Positions 49,992 to 59,137 of a stretch of DNA of 64,000 nucleotides are shown piece by piece (position 1 is the stretch's first letter; each line of letters begins with the position of its first letter). Source of the stretch: Sphingomonas faeni (GTDB lineage: Bacteria; Pseudomonadota; Alphaproteobacteria; Sphingomonadales; Sphingomonadaceae); NCBI RefSeq assembly GCF_030817315.1, contig NZ_JAUSZF010000001.1:1472501-1536500 (forward strand), given 5' to 3'. The notes under the pieces were generated by a model. It had not been told where the DNA came from. It saw only the letters and a program-made list of their open reading frames with translations, and did not search any database. A program made the position numbers and the translations under genes.

Positions 49992-51727
49992 CTCGGGGCG
50001 GAACCGGACTGGACCATCGCATAGGCCGCATCAGCCTCCAGCGGTCGCGCGTAAAAATACCCCTGCCCGTACGTGCACCCCAGCGCCGCGAGGGTCTGTG
50101 CGAGTTCGTGCGTCTCGACGCCCTCGGCCGTCGTCCGCATCCCCAGCGCCTGTGCCAGACTGAGGATCGCGCGGACGATCGACACCTTGTCGCGGTCCGC
50201 TAGCATCCCGGTGACGAAGCTGCGGTCGATCTTGAGGATGTCGATCGGCAGTTTCTGAAGATAGGCCAGGTTCGAATAGCCGGTCCCGAAGTCGTCCATC
50301 GCCAACGTCGTGCCGAGTGCCTTCAACGCGTGCATCGTGTCGGCAATCCCGTCCGGGTCCGTGACGATCGCACTCTCCGTCAGTTCCAGTGTGAAGCGAT
50401 CGCCGGACAGCCCCGACGAATCGAGCACGGCCTGCAGCACCGGTGCGATGGCGTCGCGCTGCAACTGGATGGCCGACAGGTTTACCGCCATCCTGATCTT
50501 GCACGGCGTCAGGGCTGCCGCATCCCAACGCACCAGCGTCCGCGCCGCCTCTTCGATCGCCCATCGCCCAAGCGGCACGATCAATCCGGACTCCTCGGCG
50601 ACCGCGATGAAGTTGGTCGGCGAATGCTCGCGGCCGTCCCGGTCGGTCCAGCGCGCCAACGCTTCGAACGAGACGACACGGCCGGACGACAGATCGCAGA
50701 TCGGTTGGTACGCCAGCCGCAATTCGCCGTTGTCGATCGCCCGACGCAGTTCGGTCTCCATGCCGAATTGCGCCCGCGCGATCGCGAAATCCTGAAACTG
50801 GTATAATTCGGCGCGTCCGCTCACCTTCGCACGCTTCACCGCGAACTGCGCGTGGCGAACCAGTTCGGCGCTGTCGCCGGACTCGTCGGCGCCATAGGCT
50901 ATGCCAACCGAACATTCGACGCTGATCTCATACCCGGTCAGTCGGAACGGCGTCGTGAGCGTCCGGTGGATCCGCTCGGCAAGCGCTTGCGCTTCCTCAC
51001 GATCCTTATCGATCGACATCAGGATACCGAACTGGTCGCCGCCTATCCGGGCCAGCGTATCGCGCGCGCGCAATGCGCCCTTGATCCGACGCGCCACCGT
51101 GATGAGCAACTCGTCACCGGCCGACGAGCCCAGGCACGAGTTCAGTCGACCGAACCGATCGAGGTCGATAGCCAGCACGGCGCTGGACGCATGATCCTCG
51201 ATACCCTCGATAAGATCCGCAAACCCATCGCGGTTCAGCAGTCCGGTCAGGCTGTCCGTGGTCATCTCGCGACGCAGGCTGCGTTCGGTTTGCACCTGCG
51301 ACGTCAGATCGATGAAGCTGATCGTACAGCGCTCACGAAACTTGGGGTCGGATCGCGCGATCGTGACGCGGTAATGCCGACGGTCGGTCTCGTCGCCGAG
51401 GACCCAATCGAAATCGGACCTCGTCTGTTCCGAACCGAGGAAAGTCCGGATCCGATCGCCGAGCTCGGTAATCATCCGCGACCGCTCCGCAACGACACCA
51501 AACCCAGCGAGACGATAGGCACGGTTCATCGCGAACAGGTCGAACTGTCCAGCGTTCAACATGACGTGAACCGCGGGGATCGGCACGAGTTCGAGCCCGC
51601 GCGTGACCAAGTCACGCGTCACGATCGGCTTTGCAGTCTCATCAAGGGCGGGCAACGGCATTCCTTCCGATACCCCGCGTTCGTTAAGAGGCCCTGAAAA
51701 ACCCTGAATGGGGCCTTTCTCATCCAT
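49988..51727 (-). CDS. PAS-GGDEF-EAL protein with degenerate GGDEF and intact EAL (predicted c-di-GMP phosphodiesterase)
   Basis: A 579-residue signalling protein. An N-terminal PAS-like region (about 45-150, with FAMNRAYRLAGFG and RERCTISFIDLTSQVQTE) precedes a GGDEF domain (about 165-320) with DSLTGLLNRDGF but the active-site motif altered to GGDQF, so cyclase activity is unlikely. The EAL domain (from about 330) looks active: SFEALARW, NLSAIQLQ, ELTESAIV, the loop-6 motif DDFGTGYSNLAYLQ, KIDRSFV, and AEGVETHE. It would degrade c-di-GMP, perhaps regulated through the PAS and GGDQF modules. Its ATG overlaps the parC stop (TAATG), an unusual coupling. Confidence 0.9.
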   Translation of the reverse strand: MDEKGPIQGFSGPLNERGVSEGMPLPALDETAKPIVTRDLVTRGLELVPIPAVHVMLNAGQFDLFAMNRAYRLAGFGVVAERSRMITELGDRIRTFLGSEQTRSDFDWVLGDETDRRHYRVTIARSDPKFRERCTISFIDLTSQVQTERSLRREMTTDSLTGLLNRDGFADLIEGIEDHASSAVLAIDLDRFGRLNSCLGSSAGDELLITVARRIKGALRARDTLARIGGDQFGILMSIDKDREEAQALAERIHRTLTTPFRLTGYEISVECSVGIAYGADESGDSAELVRHAQFAVKRAKVSGRAELYQFQDFAIARAQFGMETELRRAIDNGELRLAYQPICDLSSGRVVSFEALARWTDRDGREHSPTNFIAVAEESGLIVPLGRWAIEEAARTLVRWDAAALTPCKIRMAVNLSAIQLQRDAIAPVLQAVLDSSGLSGDRFTLELTESAIVTDPDGIADTMHALKALGTTLAMDDFGTGYSNLAYLQKLPIDILKIDRSFVTGMLADRDKVSIVRAILSLAQALGMRTTAEGVETHELAQTLAALGCTYGQGYFYARPLEADAAYAMVQSGSAPS

Positions 51728-53976
51728 TATCCGAAACGATTGTCGCGTGGGAAACCGGTCGGCGGCATACGGCCGGCAGCCCCACGAGCCGCACGCCACG
51801 GCCCAAGATCGGATTCTGTTCGCGTACGCCCGGTACCGCCGCCCATCGCCCAGCTCAGCCCATCGGCGAAGACGAACGTGATCGCGTCAGCCAGTCCACC
51901 GTCGCGGTAGCGCTGCAACTGCAACCCCTGCCCGCGCGTCATCTCGACCAGCTCGGCGAGTGGGAACACCAGCATTTTCCGATTGTCGCCGATCGCCGCG
52001 ACATAATCATCGTTCGGTCCGATCGGCCGGACGATCTTGAGCTGCGCGCCCGGCCGCGGCGTCATCACCGTCTTGCCCTTGCGAGTCTCGGCGATCACCT
52101 CCGCCGAACTCACCGAGAAGCCGCGTCCATCGGTTGCCACCACCAAGAGCTTGGGATGCTTGCTCGCCGGCAACAACGCAACGATCCCGACGCTGCCGTC
52201 GAGATCGATCATCGCCCGCACCGGTTCGCCGAACCCGCGCCCGCCCGGCAGCTTGTCCGCCGCCAGCGTATAGAACCGCCCGTTCTCCGCCGCGAGCAAC
52301 AGCTTGTCGGTCGTCTGCGCGTGGAACGCGAACGCCGGGCCGTCGCCCTCCTTGAACTTCAGCGCTTCCGGGCTCGCCAGGTCGTTATGCCCGCGCATTG
52401 CCCGGATCCAGCCGCGCTGCGACAGGATCACGGTGATCGGCTCGCGCTCGATCATCGCCTCCAGCGGAATGTCGCGTGTCGGGGCCGCTTCCTCGATCGT
52501 CGTGCGCCGTTTGCCGAGCACCGTCTCCAGCCCATAGCGGTCGCGGATCTTCGCCATGTCACGCTTCATCCGCGCGCGCTGCTTCTTCGGATCCGCCAGC
52601 AAAGCCGACAGCGCCGCCTGCTCCTTGTCGAGCTTGTCGCGCTCGGTCTTGATCTCGAACTCTTCGAGCCGCCTGAGCGAACGCAGCCGCATGTTGAGGA
52701 TCGCCTCGGCCTGACGATCGGTCAGCGCGAACTCGGCGATCATCACCTTCTTCGGCTCGTCCTCGGTCCGGATGATCTCGATCACGCGGTCGAGGTTCAG
52801 ATACGCGATCAGATACCCGTCGAGCAGCTCCACCCGGTCGGCAATTTTGCTCAGCCGGTGCTCGGTCCGCCTGCGCAGCACGACGAACTGGTGATCGACC
52901 CACGCCGCCAGCGCCTCGCGCAACGACATCACGCGCGGCGTGCGATCCTTGTCGAGCACGTTGAGGTTGAGGCTGATCCGCGTCTCGAGATCGGTCAGCC
53001 GGAACAGCCCGTCCATCAGGATCTGCGGATCGACCGTGCGGCTGCGCGGCTCGAGCACGATGCGGATCTCGGTATCCGACTCATCGCGCACGTCGGCGAG
53101 GATCGGCAGGCGCTTGGCGTTGATCAGCTCGGCGATCTGCTCGATCAGCTTGCCCTTCTGCACGCCGTACGGAATCTCCGTGACGATCAGCTGCCAGCCG
53201 CCGCCCTTCTCCCGCTCGGTCTCCCAGCGCGCACGGACGCGGAACCCGCCACGCCCGGTCGCGTAGGATTCGCGGATGACCGCAGGCGGATCGACGACGA
53301 GTCCGCCAGTCGGGAAATCGGGCCCCTTCACATGCTCCAGAATTGCCGCGTCGTCGGCATCGGGCGTATCAATCAGCACGATCGCCGCCTCCAGCAGTTC
53401 GGCGGCATTGTGCGGCGGAATGCTCGTCGCCATACCGACCGCGATCCCGCTCGCGCCGTTCGCCAACAGGTTCGGGAACAGCCCCGGGAACAGCTCGGGC
53501 TCGTGATCCTCGCCGTTATAGGTCGGGCGATACGCGACTGCGTCCTCGTCGAGCCCGTCCATCAGGTCGATCGCGACCTGCGTCAGCCGCGCCTCTGTAT
53601 AGCGGTAGGCGGCAGCGTTATCGCCGTCGATGTTGCCGAAATTGCCTTGCCCGTCGACCAGCGGGTACCGCATCGCAAACGACTGCGCCAAGCGAACCAT
53701 CGCATCGTAGACCGACTGGTCGCCGTGCGGATGATACTTACCGATAACGTCGCCGACCACGCGCGCGCACTTCTTGTACCCCTGCGCCGGATCGAGCTTG
53801 AGCAGCCGCATCGCCCACAGCAGACGCCGATGCACCGGCTTCATCCCGTCGCGGACGTCGGGCAGCGATCGCGCGGTGATCGTCGACAAGGCATAGACGA
53901 GATACCGCTCGGACAGCGCGCTGTCGAAGGGGGCGTCGACAATGGAGTCGAACGGATCTTTGAAATCGGTGGCCAT
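51727..53976 (-). CDS. parC: DNA topoisomerase IV subunit A
   Basis: Type IIA topoisomerase subunit that unlinks daughter chromosomes. The 749-residue protein starts MATDFKDPFDSIVDAPFDSALSERYLVYALSTITARSLPDVRDGMKPVHRRLLWAM and has the active-site Tyr126 in AAYRYTEARLT. The quinolone-resistance-determining stretch reads HPHGDQSVYDAMVRLAQ (82-98): the position of E. coli GyrA Ser83/ParC Ser80 is Gln87, while the acidic Asp91 is kept. C-terminal beta-pinwheel blades are short, as usual in ParC rather than GyrA. ATG 53976 is used because MATDFKDPFD fits; an ATG 36 bases upstream is possible. parE is not in the window. The EAL gene follows, coupled. Confidence 0.93.
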   Translation of the reverse strand: MATDFKDPFDSIVDAPFDSALSERYLVYALSTITARSLPDVRDGMKPVHRRLLWAMRLLKLDPAQGYKKCARVVGDVIGKYHPHGDQSVYDAMVRLAQSFAMRYPLVDGQGNFGNIDGDNAAAYRYTEARLTQVAIDLMDGLDEDAVAYRPTYNGEDHEPELFPGLFPNLLANGASGIAVGMATSIPPHNAAELLEAAIVLIDTPDADDAAILEHVKGPDFPTGGLVVDPPAVIRESYATGRGGFRVRARWETEREKGGGWQLIVTEIPYGVQKGKLIEQIAELINAKRLPILADVRDESDTEIRIVLEPRSRTVDPQILMDGLFRLTDLETRISLNLNVLDKDRTPRVMSLREALAAWVDHQFVVLRRRTEHRLSKIADRVELLDGYLIAYLNLDRVIEIIRTEDEPKKVMIAEFALTDRQAEAILNMRLRSLRRLEEFEIKTERDKLDKEQAALSALLADPKKQRARMKRDMAKIRDRYGLETVLGKRRTTIEEAAPTRDIPLEAMIEREPITVILSQRGWIRAMRGHNDLASPEALKFKEGDGPAFAFHAQTTDKLLLAAENGRFYTLAADKLPGGRGFGEPVRAMIDLDGSVGIVALLPASKHPKLLVVATDGRGFSVSSAEVIAETRKGKTVMTPRPGAQLKIVRPIGPNDDYVAAIGDNRKMLVFPLAELVEMTRGQGLQLQRYRDGGLADAITFVFADGLSWAMGGGTGRTRTESDLGPWRAARGAAGRMPPTGFPRDNRFG

Positions 53977-54098
53977 TGCGTGCAGCGATAGCAGCGCGAG
54001 CGAAACGATCAAAGCATGAACGCACGACGCGTCCCGCTCGCCGGGACCGGACGATATGCCAGCATGACGCGGCCGATCGAGCCAGCTACACCAACTCC

Positions 54099-55019
54099 AT
54101 GATCCGCATCGCCTTTCTCGCGCTCGCCGCCATGTCCACGCCCGTCATGGCGCAAACGCCCGTTCCCCCGCCGGCCAAGCTGCTGACGTGGCCCGACTTG
54201 ACCGAGCGGCCGAAGCCGTTGCCTGACGCGACTATCGACTATGGCACCGACCAGATGCAGAAGGTCGACGTCTGGCTCCCCAAGAGCAAAACCAAGGGCC
54301 CATTCCCGGTGGTCGTGATGGTGCATGGCGGCTGCTGGACGACCGATATCGCCGACCGCAGCCTGATGAACTGGATCGCCGACGACCTCCGCAACGCTGG
54401 TGTCGCGGTCTGGAATATCGATTATCGCGGCGTAGATCGGACCGGCGGCGGCTATCCCGGCACGTTCGCGGACGCTGCGAAGGCAGCTGACCAACTCGCG
54501 GCAAACGCGAAGAAATTCAATCTCGACACCCGCCGCGTGCTGGCGATTGGCCACTCCGCCGGCGGTCATCTGGCACTCTGGCTCGCCGCCCGCCCGAAGC
54601 TTCCCGCATCGAGCGTGCTCCACACTGCCCGCCCGCTGCGCGTCCGCCACGTCATCAGCCTAGGCGGTCTCCCCGATCTCGAAGCTACGGCGACCAACGC
54701 GGACAATGGCTGCGGCACGGAGGTCGTCGCAAAACTCGTCGGCGCGCCCACCCCGCAGCACCCGGACGTCTACGCCGATACCTCGGTCCCGCGCCTCCTC
54801 CCGCTCGGCGCAAAGCAGGATTTGATCAACGGCCGCGAAGACCGGATCATCCCCGCCGTGATGGCGACCGACTATATCGCCAAGGCCAGGACGGCCAGTG
54901 ACACCGCCACGCTCCACACTATCCCGGCGACCGGCCATGTCGAACTGATCGCGCCCGAAACCCCCGCATGGGCCGAAGCCAAACGCCTGATCCTGTCCTA
55001 TTTCGGAAAAACCCAGTGA
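54099..55019 (+). CDS. exported alpha/beta hydrolase, kynurenine-formamidase-like
   Basis: A 306-residue serine hydrolase with signal peptide MIRIAFLALAAMSTPVMAQTP. The oxyanion motif MVHGGCWTTD (about 68-77) corresponds to the HGGYW of AFMID-type kynurenine formamidases; the nucleophile elbow is AIGHSAGGHLALWLAARP (Ser in GHSAG), the acid is probably the Asp in GREDRIIP, and the base His is in IPATGHVELIAPETPAW. The last bases overlap a kynureninase gene (GTGA), which strongly suggests that it hydrolyses N-formylkynurenine in the tryptophan-kynurenine pathway. The signal peptide is unexpected for that cytosolic step. Otherwise it could be a general esterase. Confidence 0.82.
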   Translation: MIRIAFLALAAMSTPVMAQTPVPPPAKLLTWPDLTERPKPLPDATIDYGTDQMQKVDVWLPKSKTKGPFPVVVMVHGGCWTTDIADRSLMNWIADDLRNAGVAVWNIDYRGVDRTGGGYPGTFADAAKAADQLAANAKKFNLDTRRVLAIGHSAGGHLALWLAARPKLPASSVLHTARPLRVRHVISLGGLPDLEATATNADNGCGTEVVAKLVGAPTPQHPDVYADTSVPRLLPLGAKQDLINGREDRIIPAVMATDYIAKARTASDTATLHTIPATGHVELIAPETPAWAEAKRLILSYFGKTQ

Positions 55020-56230
55020 CCCTCGAAGACGCCCGCGCGCTCGACGCGACCGATACGCTTGCCGGCTACCGCGACCAGTTCACGCTGCCCGAAGGCGTGA
55101 TCTACCTCGACGGCAACTCGCTCGGCGCGCTTCCCAAAGCCACGCCCGCAGCACTCGCCGACGTCGCCACCCGCCAATGGGGCGACCGCCTGATCCGCAG
55201 CTGGAACGAAGGCTGGATCGACGCCCCCCAGCGGATCGGCGCCAAAATCGCCCCCCTGATCGGCGCCGCGTCGGACGAAGTCATCATCGGCGACACGACG
55301 TCGACGCATCTTTTCAAGGCCTTGGTCGCCGCCCTTCGCAGCAACCCTGACCGTCACACCGTCGTCAGCGAAGCCGGCAACTTTCCCACCGACCTCCACA
55401 TTGCCGAAGGCGCAGTCGCCTGCGTTCCGGGCACACGCCTGAAGATCGTCGCCCGCGAAAACCTAGCCGCCGCGCTCGACGAAGACACCGCGGTCCTCCT
55501 CCTCACCCACGTCCACTACAAGACCAGCGACTGCTTCGACCTAGCCACCTGGACCGCGCGCGCGCACGACGCCGGCGCGTTGATACTCTGGGACCTCAGC
55601 CACAGCGTCGGCGCCGTCCCGATCGATCTCAACGGCGCGAACGCCGACCTCGCCGTCGGTTGTACGTACAAATATCTCAATGGCGGCCCCGGCGCACCCG
55701 CGTTCCTCTACGTCGCAAAACGCTGGCAGGACGTACTGGCCAGCCCACTCTCCGGCTGGATGGGCCACGCCGCGCCGTTTGCGTTCGAAGATGCCTACCG
55801 CCCCGCCCCCGGCATGAAACGCTGGCTCGCCGGTACTCCTGCAATGCTCTCGACTGCAGCACTGGAAACCGCACTCGACCTATGGGCCGACGTCGATCAA
55901 CAGGCCGTCGCCACCAAGAGCGCCCAACTGTTCGACATCCTCGCAGCAGCAGGCGACACCCTAGGCCTTGACTGCGTCAGTCCCCGAGACCCCGCCAAAC
56001 GCGGCAGCCACATCAGCTTCCGCCATCCGCACGCCTATGAACTTACCCAGGCCCTCATCGCGCAAGGCGTAATCGGCGACTTCCGCGACCCCGACATCCT
56101 CCGCCTCGGTCTCACGCCCTTGTACCTGAGCCATGAAGATGTGTGGCGCGCGGGCGAGATGCTGCATCAGATCATTATTAGTAAGAGTTGGAAGGACCCG
56201 CGCTTCTCGACACGACTTGCCGTCACCTGA
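55016..56230 (+). CDS. kynU: kynureninase
   Basis: PLP enzyme that splits kynurenine into anthranilate and alanine (or hydroxykynurenine likewise). The 404-residue protein starts with GTG as MTLEDARALDATDTLAGYRDQFTLPEGVIYLDGNSLGALPK, includes DTTSTHLFKALVAAL, LLTHVHYKTSDCFDL, WDLSHSVGAVPIDLNGANADLAVGCTYKYLNGGPGAPAFLYV (with the PLP lysine in TYKYLNGGPG) and GSHISFRHPHAYELTQALIAQGVIGDFR near the C-terminus. All are typical of KynU. The start overlaps the hydrolase stop (GTGA). Tryptophan 2,3-dioxygenase is not in the window. Confidence 0.95.
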   Translation: MTLEDARALDATDTLAGYRDQFTLPEGVIYLDGNSLGALPKATPAALADVATRQWGDRLIRSWNEGWIDAPQRIGAKIAPLIGAASDEVIIGDTTSTHLFKALVAALRSNPDRHTVVSEAGNFPTDLHIAEGAVACVPGTRLKIVARENLAAALDEDTAVLLLTHVHYKTSDCFDLATWTARAHDAGALILWDLSHSVGAVPIDLNGANADLAVGCTYKYLNGGPGAPAFLYVAKRWQDVLASPLSGWMGHAAPFAFEDAYRPAPGMKRWLAGTPAMLSTAALETALDLWADVDQQAVATKSAQLFDILAAAGDTLGLDCVSPRDPAKRGSHISFRHPHAYELTQALIAQGVIGDFRDPDILRLGLTPLYLSHEDVWRAGEMLHQIIISKSWKDPRFSTRLAVT

Positions 56231-56291
56231 TCTCGATTGACCGCAATCCTGATCGCATTGATAGTATATCCTGAAGAACGGGAGAGCGGGC

Positions 56292-57182
56292 ATGCGATAC
56301 GTGGTTATTGGTGCGGTAATCCTGTCGCTCACGGCCTGTAGCAAGGCACCAAACGGAGCGCCGGCACAGAAGCTGAACACCTACGACGTTGAGCCCTCGG
56401 CGCAGGAACCCGCGAAAGCACCGAGCGCGGCGAACGCGCCGCAACCGATCGCGGTCGCGATCCCGCAAATGGCGTATTCCTATAAATACGCGTTCCGGCT
56501 GGCCGGCGACGCGATTGGCCGAGCCGAACAAATGCACGTCGCGTTGTGCGACAGGCTCGGTCCCGCGCGATGCCAAGTGCTTGCGTTGGAAAGCGGCAAA
56601 AGCGATGGTACGGCATCGACCGGAACGCTGAAACTGCGCCTCCAGAGCAGTATTGCCCGCCGCTTCGGCCAACAATTGCAGGACACAGTCGCCAAGGCCG
56701 GCGGTCGCGCGGTATCGAGCTCGATTGCGGCTGAGGACGTGTCGAAGGATATCGTCGATACCGAAGCGCGTCTGCGCCAGCGAACGCTCTTGGTCGAACG
56801 CCTGACGGAGATACTCAGGACGAGAACCGGCAAGGTCTCGGAACTCGTCGAGGCCGAACGCAGCGTCGCCGCGGCGCAGGAAGAGATCGATCAGGCCAAG
56901 GGCTGGCTCGGCCAACTTCGCGGACGCGTCGCCATGTCGACGGTCGAGATCAGCTACGATGCGGTCGCGGCCGATCCCGGCAGTCCGAGGTCCGGGCTAG
57001 GTGAGGCTATTGCCGGCTCGTGGAGCACCTTCACGATCGGCATCGCGGCCATACTCAGCACACTGATCTTCCTTACGCCTTGGGCCTTGCTTGTCGGGCT
57101 CGGTTACGTCGGATGGCGTACGGTCCGCGATCGCGTCCGCCGCCGCCGCCGCCGCCGCCGCGAAGAGAACGATCACGCCTGA
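56292..57182 (+). CDS. DUF4349 lipoprotein with coiled coil and C-terminal membrane helix
   Basis: A 296-residue protein. It has a lipoprotein signal peptide, MRYVVIGAVILSLTACSKAP, with the lipidated Cys at 16. The DUF4349 body holds YKYAFRLAGDAIGRAEQMHVALCDRLGPARCQVLALES, KLRLQSSIARRFGQQLQDTVAKAGGRAVSSSIAAEDVSKDIVDTEARLRQRTLLVERLTEILRTRTGKVSELVEAERSVAAAQEEIDQAKGWLGQLRGRVAMSTVEISYD, with a long coiled coil at about 160-215 and the DTEARLRQR pattern of the family. A membrane helix WSTFTIGIAAILSTLIFLTPWALLVGLGYVGW precedes a strongly basic tail of nine consecutive Arg (GCC-rich triplet run near 57139-57163). Function unknown. Confidence 0.85.
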   Translation: MRYVVIGAVILSLTACSKAPNGAPAQKLNTYDVEPSAQEPAKAPSAANAPQPIAVAIPQMAYSYKYAFRLAGDAIGRAEQMHVALCDRLGPARCQVLALESGKSDGTASTGTLKLRLQSSIARRFGQQLQDTVAKAGGRAVSSSIAAEDVSKDIVDTEARLRQRTLLVERLTEILRTRTGKVSELVEAERSVAAAQEEIDQAKGWLGQLRGRVAMSTVEISYDAVAADPGSPRSGLGEAIAGSWSTFTIGIAAILSTLIFLTPWALLVGLGYVGWRTVRDRVRRRRRRRREENDHA

Positions 57183-57300
57183 TTGCACCCCCCGCACCCT
57201 TCGCCTATAGGCGCGGCCTATTCCGGCCTCGGCTTCGCGGTGCATATCGCGTAGGCTGGGGCCGCTCGATTTTCACCGCTCGATTTCCAGGGGACCGCGC

Positions 57301-58080
57301 ATGGCTCGCCGCCGCCAGATCTACGAAGGCAAGGCCAAGATCCTCTACGAGGGTCCCGAGCCAGGCACGCTGATCCAGTATTTCAAGGATGACGCGACCG
57401 CGTTCAATGCCCAGAAAAAGGGCACGATCAACGGCAAGGGCGTGCTCAACAACCGAATTTCCGAGCACATCTTCACGCTGCTCGATCATATCGGCGTACC
57501 GACGCACTTCATCCGCCGGCTCAACATGCGCGAGCAGTTGATCCGCCAGGTCGAGATCGTGCCGATCGAAGTCGTCGTGCGCAACGTCGCCGCAGGCTCG
57601 ATCTCGACGCGCCTCGGGATCGAGGAAGGCACCAAGCTGCCCCGCACGATCATCGAATATTACTACAAGGACGATGCGCTCGGCGATCCGATGATCTCCG
57701 ACGAGCACATCGCCGCGTTCGGCTGGGCGAGCCAGGAGGAGATGCACGACATCGCCGACCTCGCGATCCGCATCAACGATTTCCTGTGCGGGCTGTTCGC
57801 CGGCGTCGGCATCCGCCTCGTCGACTTCAAGCTCGAATTCGGTCGCATCTTCGACAACGACTTCGGTCGGATCATCCTCGCCGACGAGATCAGCCCCGAT
57901 GGCTGCCGTCTGTGGGACATGGAAACCAACGAGAAGATGGACAAGGATCGCTTCCGTCGCGATCTTGGCGGCGAAGTCGAAGCGTATCAAGAGGTTGCAC
58001 GCCGTCTTGGCCTGCTGCCCGAGGGTGCCGACAACGCCGTCCTCGACCTCGAAAAGCATCGCAAGAACCGGGGCAAGTAA
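57301..58080 (+). CDS. purC: phosphoribosylaminoimidazole-succinocarboxamide synthase
   Basis: Joins CAIR and aspartate with ATP to give SAICAR in purine synthesis. The 259-residue protein has [38 protein letters not shown] at the start (about 4-40), [22 protein letters not shown], and the two conserved blocks [17 protein letters not shown] and [36 protein letters not shown]. It leads a compact unit with purS and purQ; purS starts at the very next base. Confidence 0.96.
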   Translation: MARRRQIYEGKAKILYEGPEPGTLIQYFKDDATAFNAQKKGTINGKGVLNNRISEHIFTLLDHIGVPTHFIRRLNMREQLIRQVEIVPIEVVVRNVAAGSISTRLGIEEGTKLPRTIIEYYYKDDALGDPMISDEHIAAFGWASQEEMHDIADLAIRINDFLCGLFAGVGIRLVDFKLEFGRIFDNDFGRIILADEISPDGCRLWDMETNEKMDKDRFRRDLGGEVEAYQEVARRLGLLPEGADNAVLDLEKHRKNRGK

Positions 58081-58311
58081 ATGAAACTCAAGGTTTTCGT
58101 GACATTGAAGCCGGGCGTGCTCGATCCGCAGGGTCGGGCGATCCACCACGCGCTCGGGAGCCTCGGCTTCGAGGGCGTGCAGGACGTTCGCCAGGGCAAG
58201 CTGATCGAGTTGGAGGTCGCCGACGATACCGACGACGCGACGATCGACGGCATGTGCCGCAAGCTGCTCGCCAACACGGTGATCGAGAATTACCGGGTCG
58301 AGCGCGCGTGA
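58081..58311 (+). CDS. purS: PurS subunit of FGAM synthase
   Basis: Small subunit of 76 residues that couples PurQ and PurL in three-component formylglycinamide ribonucleotide amidotransferase. [52 protein letters not shown] matches the family closely. The gene touches the purC stop directly and overlaps the purQ start (GTGA). The catalytic purL is not seen in the 150 bases after purQ, so it is elsewhere. Confidence 0.95.
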   Translation: MKLKVFVTLKPGVLDPQGRAIHHALGSLGFEGVQDVRQGKLIELEVADDTDDATIDGMCRKLLANTVIENYRVERA

Positions 58312-58976
58312 AGACCGCCGTCATCGTCTTTCCGGGCTCCAACTGCGACCGCGACATCGCCGTCGCGCTGGAGGGCGTGACTGGCGTCAAGCCGCTTATG
58401 GTCTGGCACGGCGACGCGGACTTGCCTGCGGACGTCGGCTTGGTCGCAGTACCCGGTGGGTTCTCGTACGGCGATTACCTCCGCTCGGGCGCGATCGCGG
58501 CACGCTCGCCGATCATGCGCGCGGTCGTCGAGCAGGCGGGCAAGGGCCTGCCCGTGCTCGGCATCTGCAACGGCTTCCAGGTCTTGACCGAAGCGGGGCT
58601 TCTCCCCGGCGCCTTGATGCGCAACGAAGGCTTGAACTTCGTCTGCCGTGACGTCGCACTGACGGTCGAGACGGCAAGTTCGACCTTCACCTCCGGCTAC
58701 GAGGCCGGCGAGCGGGTCTCGTTCCCGGTCGCGCACCATGACGGCAATTACTTCGCCGATACCGAGACACTCGACCGCCTCGAAGGCGAAGGCCGCGTCG
58801 CCTTCCGTTACGCAGAAAGCGTCAACGGCTCGGCGCGCAACATCGCCGGGTTGCTGAACGACAAGGGCAATGTCCTTGGCATGATGCCGCACCCGGAACG
58901 TCGCATCGAAGCGGCCCACGGCGGCACCGATGGCCGACGTCTGTTCGAAGGTCTGCTCGAGGCTGTCAGCGCTTAA
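58308..58976 (+). CDS. purQ: PurQ glutaminase subunit of FGAM synthase
   Basis: Class I glutamine amidotransferase of 222 residues supplying ammonia to PurL. Start [21 protein letters not shown] (GTG start), [22 protein letters not shown] (about 48-70), nucleophile Cys87 in [20 protein letters not shown], and the His/Glu pair in [10 protein letters not shown] near the C-terminus. The GTG overlaps the purS TGA. Identity is certain; the larger open frame in which it sits is not coding. Confidence 0.96.
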   Translation: MKTAVIVFPGSNCDRDIAVALEGVTGVKPLMVWHGDADLPADVGLVAVPGGFSYGDYLRSGAIAARSPIMRAVVEQAGKGLPVLGICNGFQVLTEAGLLPGALMRNEGLNFVCRDVALTVETASSTFTSGYEAGERVSFPVAHHDGNYFADTETLDRLEGEGRVAFRYAESVNGSARNIAGLLNDKGNVLGMMPHPERRIEAAHGGTDGRRLFEGLLEAVSA

Positions 58977-59028
58977 GCGACCCAGCACCTAGCTCCGTCA
59001 CGACCTCTTCGCCATCCCCCCCCCTGCC

Positions 59029-59091
59029 GTTCGCCCTGAGCGAAGTCGAAGGGCCTGAGACCCATGTGCTTCGACTTCGCTCAGCACGAAC
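59029..59091. repeat. paired inverted element (CTGAGCGAAGTCGAAG type)
   Basis: TTCGCCCTGAGCGAAGTCGAAG and its inverse CTTCGACTTCGCTCAGCACGAA (two to three mismatches) flank 17 bases. It is a further family of the dispersed paired palindromes, and lies between the convergent purQ and queuosine-transporter genes. Confidence 0.93.
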
Positions 59092-59137
59092 GTGTGGGGG
59101 GACGGATGCGGGAACGGAATCATGAGGGTCGCAGGTC

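Noticed and set aside
52156..53991. 611-codon open frame opposite parC
   Set aside because: Arg/Gln/His-rich antisense shadow of a highly conserved gene, with no recognisable motif.
57120..57180. CCGCCG triplet run as a regulatory repeat
   Set aside because: It lies within the DUF4349 coding frame and simply encodes the poly-Arg tail.
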